A stretch of DNA of 7,189 nt from Candidatus Opitulatrix roisinitermitis (GTDB lineage Bacteria; Actinomycetota; Actinomycetes; Actinomycetales; Bifidobacteriaceae). Both the position numbers and the translations under genes were made by a program. This document shows, in pieces, positions 1 to 5,757 of this stretch. The notes beneath the pieces are model-generated. The model was not told the DNA's origin. It searched no databases and saw only the letters and a list, made by a program, of their open reading frames with translations. The stretch covers positions 1 to 7,189 of the forward strand of contig JAITSD010000092.1 of the NCBI GenBank assembly GCA_031288055.1, written 5' to 3'. Numbering within the stretch: the stretch's first letter is position 1; every line of letters starts with the position of its first letter.

Positions 1-120
1 TTAGTTTTTTTATTTTAGGAAACTTTTTATATCAAAGCACAATTTACAAACTTTTTAATTTATATAATTACTTAAAATTCATATAACTAATTTCCTTTAT
101 ACAATTAGTCTACCCCCCCT

Positions 121-161
121 AAAAAAGTCAAGTAAAAAAGTTAAGTAAAAAAAAGTTAAAT
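121..161. repeat. Short tandem A-tract repeat, three copies
   Basis: Three consecutive copies of an A6-8 + GTYAARt unit at 121-133, 134-146 and 147-161 (13, 13 and 15 nt). A partial match, AAGTCAA, follows at 170-176. It is directly preceded by the C7 run at 113-119. Confidence 0.75.
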
Positions 162-176
162 AAATTGGCAAGTCAA

Positions 177-203
177 TAAGTTTATTAAAAAATAATAAAC
201 TTA
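177..203 (-). terminator. Possible AT-rich terminator hairpin downstream of gene 1
   Basis: A perfect 11-bp inverted repeat (177-187 with 193-203) around a 5-nt A loop. On the minus-strand transcript a U8 tract follows from 154 to 147, about 22 nt after the stem, with further U6 tracts beyond. The stem has only one G-C pair and the U tract is not adjacent, so intrinsic termination is possible but weakly supported. Confidence 0.35.
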
Positions 204-226
204 CTAAATTAAGGAATTTGTCAAGT

Positions 227-350
227 TGAGAAGTTTAGAAAATCGAGAAACCTAAAGGGCAAAATCAAATATATTTATTTTTTAAGTCTAGGAAATTAGA
301 AAGTATTGAATTTTCGCACACTTTAGATTTCTCGGATTCCAAACTTCTCA
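227..350. repeat. Long imperfect inverted repeat (arms of about 30 nt, 63-nt loop)
   Basis: Arms 227-257 and 321-350. The outer 10 bases of the arms (tgagaagttt / aaacttctca) and a 7-base internal block (cgagaaa / tttctcg) pair perfectly. A further 6 pairs (ctaaag / ctttag) lie at the inner end, and one interior loop of 6-7 nt falls between blocks. Pairing may continue inward with a bulge (gcaaaat / attttcg). It starts about 68 nt past the gene 1 stop. No target-site duplication flanks it. It could be a structured 3' UTR element or the remnant of a small mobile repeat. Confidence 0.7.
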
Positions 351-417
351 TAGTTAAAACTTCATAGATTATAAACTCAACAAACTTTAAACCTTGAGGG
401 TGGATTTAAGTTATACA

Positions 418-600
418 CTACTTGCCTTTGACTTTAACATTGGCAGCTGCGGCTCCTGTGTTATCAATTAACCAATTAACTGAAGCTTGATTTTGAGCTA
501 ATATAAAATGTCCATTCCAAACTGTACCGGTAAACATATTTGTTTTAGTGGCTGTAGAAATCGATAAATTAGTGCCAGACCAATCAATATCACCATTTAA
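418..600 (-). repeat. Near-identical 3' gene end, copy A (pairs with 2989-3171)
   Basis: Aligned base by base with 2989-3171, these 183 bp differ only at 418/2989 (stop codon TAG versus TAA), 444/3015 and 561/3132. Identity stops abruptly at 601/3172. The block encodes the last repeat and the C-terminal cap of gene 1. Confidence 0.93.
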
Positions 601-2955
601 GATAGCTCCTTGAAATAAACTATTCATATTTTGTGCCATCGATCCAAATTGAGTTGGTAAAACAACGCCAGCGAAAAATTGTGTACCATTAAATATATTA
701 GATATATTAGTAGCCCTAGAAGCAAAACCTGATCCAATTGTTAAAGGACCCAAAAATTTGGCATTGCCTAAAATAAATTGCAAATTCGTGGCATTAGAGG
801 CAAAGTTATCAGGTATTGTGAGTCCAGCATTAAAAGTGGCGTTGGAAAAAATACCATATAAATTAGTTTGATTAGACAAAACCCCATCACTAATATTAAA
901 TGCACCTAAAAATATAGTGTTAGCAAATAAATTGCCATAACCAATATATGCGGCATTTTTACCAAAGTCCTTGGGCAAAATAAATCCAGCTGGTAATGAG
1001 GCTGTTTGGAACATAGCAGAAATATTGCTAGAATTGGCGGCAAAACCAGTTGGTAAAACAAAACTTTGACTTATATTTACATCTTCAAAAAGTCTTTCGA
1101 GATTAACGCCATCGCCATTTTTAGCAAAACTGCTAGGAATAGATAATTTATTGGCTTTTAAGTATTGAAAAAGGTATTGTCCTGTACCAACATTAATGGC
1201 TTTAGCACCGAAACCAGCTGGCAAAATTAAATCACCAATTCGCGCCATGGTAAAACAGCTTCTCATTCCTGTGACATAACTAGCAAAACCTGTCGGTAAA
1301 TCCAATTTATTATTTATACGACTTTGTTCAAATATATTATCTATATTAATCACATTTGCCCCAAAACCCTGAGGTAAATAAAGATTATGCAATAAATAAG
1401 GTGGGGCTGTTTGGTCAGAACCGATATAAGCAAACATATTATACATATTAGTCGCTAAACCCCCAAACCCAGCTGGTAAAATTATATCACCTCGCCCTTT
1501 AATACTATAAAAAGCATACTGCAAATCAAGTGCTGATAAACCAAAACCATCAGACATAGTAAAACCAGCTGGTAAATTGGCGTAATAAAAAATATAAGAC
1601 ATATTTTTAGTTTTAGAAGCGTTAAAATAACTAAAATCAAACTGCGAGGCATTAGTATTGTTCCAACCAATATTAGCGAACAAATATTTACTATTTTGTG
1701 GATTAGCCATAACTCCAGCTGGTTCGCCAATAATTAATTCAGTGCCGTTAACACAGGCCTTTAAACCGTTGAATTTATTATATGATATGTCAACTGGGGC
1801 ATCGCATTGGGGAAAAGATCTAATAAAAGCAATTTTAGTGATATTATTTCTAATTAAGCCCGTATTCAAAAAATTGCTTGGATAATCAGCTTCAACTGAT
1901 AAATAAGGCATAAGAGACAATTCCGCAGCTAAACTCTGTAAAAACACTACCATTTGTTGACGCGTGACTTTAGTGCTAGCTTTGAAATTGCCATCCGGAT
2001 AACCGGCAGTTAATTTGGTCCTAACTAACCAAGACACCGCTGTTTTAGCCATACTGCTCAACAAATTATTGCTATCTTTAAATCTAGTCAACTGCAAATT
2101 ATCACCAGCGGTAATAATTGGTGCTTTAGCAAATTGATACATAAAAATTGCCATTTGTTCGCGAGTGATAAAACTTTCTGGACGAAAAACTTTAACTCCG
2201 GCTTGGGTACATTCTTTAACTGGTTGGGCTTTACCTGAACAATTATAACCTAGGCTTATACCCTCTGAAGCCAGCCATTCAATATCACCTTTATGTTTAT
2301 TTTTAGCTATATCAATAAAATTAATTGATGATTTAGTAATGACTGGAAAACCGGCTAAACGACGCATAAAAGTCGCCATTTGAGCACGGGTAGTGTTTTT
2401 AGCAGGATAAAAATTATTATCAGGAAAACCATGAGCTATATTATAACTTTGAGCCCAAGCAATATCATCTTGGGCAATTTGGGGCAATTTACTAGTGTCT
2501 TTAAAATTAACAAAATTATCTAAGCCATTCAAACTATTATGAATAACTGTGTTAGATACGCCAGCTTGGCTTACGCCGTCATCAGACACGGTATAAACTT
2601 TAGTGGCTATATAATTAGCCGCAAATAAATTAGTAAATAAATATTCGGTATCAGTTTGCGGAATACCCGTTTTAGCCACAGCTATAACATTAACATTATT
2701 ATATAGTTCAATAGTGTAAGTATAATTAACAGGCGGCGAAGCTGGGGCTTGCCAATTAACTTGCAGAGATTTTAAATCAGATTGTATGACGCCTACATTG
2801 CGAGGAGATGGCGGCAGATTCGTTAATTTATCAGCTTGAGCCGCTGGCGTACTCATAACTGGGGTTATATTTACAATTAGTAAAATTACAAAGCCTAAAC
2901 TAACTATTATACTTATCGCTAAAATACGATTTATAAAGTCTATTAAATTCTTCAT
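418..2955 (-). CDS. SLH-anchored surface protein, Fn3 + 3 SLH + 26-residue repeat solenoid (gene 1)
   Basis: A complete 845-residue exported protein, probably held to the cell wall or S-layer by SLH domains and presenting a repeat solenoid outward. Domains seen: hydrophobic segment 11-30 with a plausible signal peptidase I site after A41 (AQA/D); fibronectin type III-like domain about 46-138 with its conserved Trp; SLH repeats at about 149-203, 211-277 and 290-346, each ending in a TR-x-QM signature; linker about 350-440 with C384 and C401; about 14 repeats with MF-like anchors from 456 to 808, mostly 26 residues apart; C-cap about 790-845 with W-x-GHFIL and KVKGK. SLH2 carries an extra Cys pair (C239, C249). 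No LPXTG motif or lipobox is present. The ATG at 2955 sits directly before the signal peptide, with a weak purine-rich AAGAGA (2962-2967) 6 nt upstream. It lies 33 bp after gene 2, so co-transcription is likely. The ligand is unknown; adhesion is inferred from family type only. Confidence 0.9.
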   Translation of the reverse strand: MKNLIDFINRILAISIIVSLGFVILLIVNITPVMSTPAAQADKLTNLPPSPRNVGVIQSDLKSLQVNWQAPASPPVNYTYTIELYNNVNVIAVAKTGIPQTDTEYLFTNLFAANYIATKVYTVSDDGVSQAGVSNTVIHNSLNGLDNFVNFKDTSKLPQIAQDDIAWAQSYNIAHGFPDNNFYPAKNTTRAQMATFMRRLAGFPVITKSSINFIDIAKNKHKGDIEWLASEGISLGYNCSGKAQPVKECTQAGVKVFRPESFITREQMAIFMYQFAKAPIITAGDNLQLTRFKDSNNLLSSMAKTAVSWLVRTKLTAGYPDGNFKASTKVTRQQMVVFLQSLAAELSLMPYLSVEADYPSNFLNTGLIRNNITKIAFIRSFPQCDAPVDISYNKFNGLKACVNGTELIIGEPAGVMANPQNSKYLFANIGWNNTNASQFDFSYFNASKTKNMSYIFYYANLPAGFTMSDGFGLSALDLQYAFYSIKGRGDIILPAGFGGLATNMYNMFAYIGSDQTAPPYLLHNLYLPQGFGANVINIDNIFEQSRINNKLDLPTGFASYVTGMRSCFTMARIGDLILPAGFGAKAINVGTGQYLFQYLKANKLSIPSSFAKNGDGVNLERLFEDVNISQSFVLPTGFAANSSNISAMFQTASLPAGFILPKDFGKNAAYIGYGNLFANTIFLGAFNISDGVLSNQTNLYGIFSNATFNAGLTIPDNFASNATNLQFILGNAKFLGPLTIGSGFASRATNISNIFNGTQFFAGVVLPTQFGSMAQNMNSLFQGAILNGDIDWSGTNLSISTATKTNMFTGTVWNGHFILAQNQASVNWLIDNTGAAAANVKVKGK
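532..1638 (-). repeat. 26-residue (78-bp) coding repeat array in gene 1
   Basis: About 14 degenerate repeats, residues 440-808 of gene 1. Anchor positions (456, 482, 508, 542, 568, 596, 623, 649, 677, 703, 729, 755, 781, 808) step mostly by 26 residues. Exceptions are insertions of 8 residues near 510-522 and of 1-2 residues elsewhere. The consensus core is GF-x-S-x-AT-x-x-S-x-MF. The period and NM-x-x-MF core match the DUF285 / surface 26-residue repeat class, but the usual Trp-containing half is replaced by LPxGFG. The last repeat reverts to a Trp form (DIDWSGTNL). Confidence 0.85.
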
Positions 2956-2988
2956 TAATAATCTCTTAGTTATTTACTATATTTTGTC

Positions 2989-3171
2989 TTACTTGCCTTT
3001 GACTTTAACATTGGTAGCTGCGGCTCCTGTGTTATCAATTAACCAATTAACTGAAGCTTGATTTTGAGCTAATATAAAATGTCCATTCCAAACTGTACCG
3101 GTAAACATATTTGTTTTAGTGGCTGTAGAAACCGATAAATTAGTGCCAGACCAATCAATATCACCATTTAA
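2989..3171 (-). repeat. Near-identical 3' gene end, copy B (pairs with 418-600)
   Basis: The partner copy, encoding the C-terminal cap of gene 2. The equivalent end of gene 3 (from 5758) encodes a similar peptide but with many more nucleotide changes. Protein constraint alone therefore does not explain the near-identity of copies A and B. Confidence 0.93.
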
Positions 3172-5559
3172 TTTGGCATCACGAAACATATTACTCATAT
3201 TAGTCGCTGCGCTGCCAAATCCGTTTGGCAAAACTAGGTCATTACTTATAGTAGTCTCAGAAAAAAGATTATTTATATTAAAACATTTTGGGACAAAATT
3301 AGTACCTATTGTTAAATTACCACTAATTGTGGCTCGTTGAAACATATATTCACAGGTGGTGGTATTAACCATAAAATTATTTCCTATATGTATGCCATTA
3401 ATTTTAGTGAAATCAAAAAGCGAGGAGGATGAAGTAACACTAGGCAAAAAATTATTTCCTATATATAAACCGCCTTTAATTTCAGCATTTTGCATAAGTC
3501 CTGAAGAAGCACTAACAGTTTTTGTCAAAAAATTATCACCTATAATTAATTTACCATCTATTTTAGCATAGGAAAAAATTGTATAATCATAACTAACAGG
3601 CATAAAATTATCCGGTATTATTACATCTCCACTTATTTTATTTATTTGGAGAAAATATTGTACACCAGTAGCTTTAGGAAAAGTGGCCTTAATAGTTAAA
3701 TTACCTTTAATAGAGGTACTGTGCATAAAAGAATAAGCTTGAATCATATTTTGACCGAATGTAAACGGTAAAGTTATATCACCATTAAAAGTGGCAGAAT
3801 AAAACATATCAGTCATGTCTGTAGCCGCACTGCCAAACCCATCTAGCAGCGAAAAATTAGCTGGCAAAGTAACGCGGGCAAACATATAATTCATACTAGT
3901 GGCTGCACTCCCAAATCCAACTGGCAAGGAAAAGTTAGCCGGTAAGACGGTTTCTTGAAATGAATTATTCATAAAAGTCGCCACACTGCCAAAACCAGCT
4001 GGCAATGAAAGCCCATTTAGCAATGAAGCATATGCCCACATATATCTCATATCAGTTGCCATTGACCCAAACCCCTTTGACAAGTTTAAATTATTAGAAA
4101 TAAGGCTATTATTAAACATATTTGCCATAGATCGTGTGTGATTAGCGTGTAAATTATCTATATTTACCTTTACGCCAGCCGAATTATTTAACTTGCCTAA
4201 TAACCAATTAGAATTAACTGGATTAGAAAATACGCCACCAGGCTCGCCAATAGTTAATTCCGTGCCATCAACACAAGCTTTTACGCCGTTAAAATTATTA
4301 TATGATATATCTATAGGAGCATCACATTGCGGAAAAGATTTTATAAAATCAACTTTAGTGATAGTAGTTCTAACTAAACCAGTATTCAAAAAATTAGTTG
4401 GGTTGTTGCTTTCTAGCTCTAAATAAGGCATAAGTTCTAGTTCAGCGGCTAAACTTTGCAGGAAAATCACCATTTGTTGGCGGGTGACTAACTTATCAGC
4501 TTTAAATTCGTCATCAGGGTAACCGGCAGTCAATTTAGTCTTTATCAACCAAGACACCGCCGTTTTAGCCATACTATCTGATAAATTATTGCTATCTTTA
4601 AATCTATTTAACTGCAATTTATCGCCAGCGGTGATAATTGGAGCTTTGGCAAATTGATACATAAAAATAGCCATCTGTTCGCGGGTTATAGAACCGTCAG
4701 GACGAAAAACTTTATCGCCAGCTGCTTGACAAGTTTTAACTGGCACACCTTTGGCGATACAATCATAACCAATAGTTATATTCTCTGAGGAAGCCCAAGC
4801 AATATCATCTTTATGTTTATTTTTAGATATATCAGTAAAATTTAGAATTGGCTTAGTTATAACTGGATTGCCAGCTAATTTACGCATAAAAGTGGCCATT
4901 TGAGCACGAGTGGTGGCTTTATTTGGCTGGAAAGTAAAATTCGGATAACCGTGTAAAATATTATAACTTTGAGCCCAAACAATATCATCTTGAACTAATT
5001 GCGGTAATGAACTAGTGTCTTTAAAATTAACAATTTGCCCTTTAGCTTCTAAACTATTATGAATTATGGTATTGCTCGTGGCTGGCGAACTCACTCCATC
5101 AGCTGTCACAGTATAAACTTTAGTAGCTATATAATTATTAGCGGGTAAATTGCTGAATAAATATTGGCTGTCTGTTTGCGGAATACCAGTTTTGGTTACA
5201 GCTACAGCATTAACATTATTATATAACTCGATAGTATAAGTGTAATTAGTTGGCGGCGTAGCTGGAGCTTGCCAACTGACTTTTAAGGTCTTTAAATCAG
5301 ACTGAGTAGTTGCCACATTACGAGGAGCTGGTGGTGGGTCAGCTAAACCGGTAAGCGTAATTTTATCAGCAGTTTGATTATTTGATTTTTGATTGCTGTT
5401 ATTTAATATAATATTGGTTTGAGTTTGAATCGCATAAGCTTGTGGTAAATTGTCAACTAACAAAATTGTTAAACCTAAAGCTATTACTATAAGCGTTATA
5501 AAACCTCGACTTATAAAATGCTGACTGCTCAGAAAATTAAATAAATTGTTTTCTTTCAT
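2989..5559 (-). CDS. SLH-anchored surface protein, Fn3 + 3 SLH + 26-residue repeat solenoid (gene 2)
   Basis: A complete 856-residue paralogue of gene 1. Hydrophobic segment about 19-36 with a likely cleavage site after A43 (AYA/I). A Gln/Asn-rich spacer (44-66), absent from gene 1, precedes the Fn3-like domain (about 75-167). SLH repeats lie at about 177-232, 239-306 and 318-374, with the same extra Cys pair in SLH2 (C267, C277). The linker (375-470) keeps C412 and C429. Solenoid anchors run from F482 to F819 at about 26-residue steps. Two repeat flavours are visible: LP-x-GFGS-x-AT-x-M (about 485-600 and 776-800), and a middle block (about 640-760) built on IG-x-NF or IP-x-NF that lacks the ATNM core. 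The cap (800-856) is nearly identical to that of gene 1. The ATG at 5559 is supported by AGGA at 5568-5571, 8 nt upstream. It is probably the first gene of a two-gene unit with gene 1. Function beyond surface display is inferred. Confidence 0.9.
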   Translation of the reverse strand: MKENNLFNFLSSQHFISRGFITLIVIALGLTILLVDNLPQAYAIQTQTNIILNNSNQKSNNQTADKITLTGLADPPPAPRNVATTQSDLKTLKVSWQAPATPPTNYTYTIELYNNVNAVAVTKTGIPQTDSQYLFSNLPANNYIATKVYTVTADGVSSPATSNTIIHNSLEAKGQIVNFKDTSSLPQLVQDDIVWAQSYNILHGYPNFTFQPNKATTRAQMATFMRKLAGNPVITKPILNFTDISKNKHKDDIAWASSENITIGYDCIAKGVPVKTCQAAGDKVFRPDGSITREQMAIFMYQFAKAPIITAGDKLQLNRFKDSNNLSDSMAKTAVSWLIKTKLTAGYPDDEFKADKLVTRQQMVIFLQSLAAELELMPYLELESNNPTNFLNTGLVRTTITKVDFIKSFPQCDAPIDISYNNFNGVKACVDGTELTIGEPGGVFSNPVNSNWLLGKLNNSAGVKVNIDNLHANHTRSMANMFNNSLISNNLNLSKGFGSMATDMRYMWAYASLLNGLSLPAGFGSVATFMNNSFQETVLPANFSLPVGFGSAATSMNYMFARVTLPANFSLLDGFGSAATDMTDMFYSATFNGDITLPFTFGQNMIQAYSFMHSTSIKGNLTIKATFPKATGVQYFLQINKISGDVIIPDNFMPVSYDYTIFSYAKIDGKLIIGDNFLTKTVSASSGLMQNAEIKGGLYIGNNFLPSVTSSSSLFDFTKINGIHIGNNFMVNTTTCEYMFQRATISGNLTIGTNFVPKCFNINNLFSETTISNDLVLPNGFGSAATNMSNMFRDAKLNGDIDWSGTNLSVSTATKTNMFTGTVWNGHFILAQNQASVNWLIDNTGAAATNVKVKGK
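3103..4167 (-). repeat. 26-residue (78-bp) coding repeat array in gene 2
   Basis: About 14 repeats, residues 465-819 of gene 2, with anchors at 482, 508, 534, 560, 586, about 612, 636, 662, 689, 715, 740, 766, 792 and 819. The first five and the last two are of the LPxGFGS/ATxM type. The central ones (about residues 640-760, nucleotides about 3280-3640) use I-G-x-NF or I-P-x-NF in place of GFGS and have lost the ATNM core. The array is therefore a mosaic of two sub-families. Confidence 0.85.
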
Positions 5560-5757
5560 AATTTATATCCTGTTCTTTATAATGTATATTTTTTGAAAAT
5601 ACACAAATTACTATTGTTCTTTTTTACTTTTTATATAAACTAATTAAATAATCCATACATAAATCAGCTTATCAGACTATGTAAATAAATTACCAATTTA
5701 AACAAAACATTTAACAAACTAAGATTTAATTAGTTATTTTTTATAACAAAACTAGAA
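5560..5757. other. AT-rich spacer between gene 3 and gene 2
   Basis: No open frame of note. On the minus strand it carries the end of the gene 3 transcript and probably the promoter for genes 2-1. Close to the gene 3 stop are two short, overlapping AT-rich inverted repeats: 5733-5737 with 5743-5747, and 5717-5722 with 5730-5735. They would form mutually exclusive stems and are too weak to call a terminator. Possible minus-strand -35/-10 pairs exist (for example CTGATA, 16 bp, GATTAT around 5650-5680) but match consensus at only 4 of 6 positions each, so no promoter is called. AGGA at 5568-5571 is a credible ribosome binding site for gene 2. Confidence 0.5.

Larger units (their letters stand above)
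1..417. other. Gene-free AT-rich region downstream of gene 1
   Basis: I see no credible coding frame and no RNA gene on either strand. It contains the tandem A-tract repeat, the hairpin and the long inverted repeat listed separately. It also has a run of seven C at 113-119 and a small stem close to the gene 1 stop (386-393 with 402-409, one-base bulge, 8-nt loop). It most likely holds the 3' untranslated end of the gene 2-gene 1 transcript plus spacer. Confidence 0.5.

Noticed and set aside
113..119. Run of seven C as a phase-variation tract
   Set aside because: It is far downstream of gene 1 and within no reading frame or recognisable promoter, so slippage there has no evident target.
1482..1730. 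Out-of-frame minus-strand open frame inside gene 1, and a similar one at 6201-6401 in gene 3
   Set aside because: They overlap the repeat-coding frames completely and read the NMxxMF codons in another frame; there is no independent start signal or domain.
418..5559. Lipoprotein or sortase anchoring of the two complete proteins
   Set aside because: No Cys follows the hydrophobic N-terminal segment and no LPXTG plus hydrophobic tail is present; SLH repeats explain the surface attachment.
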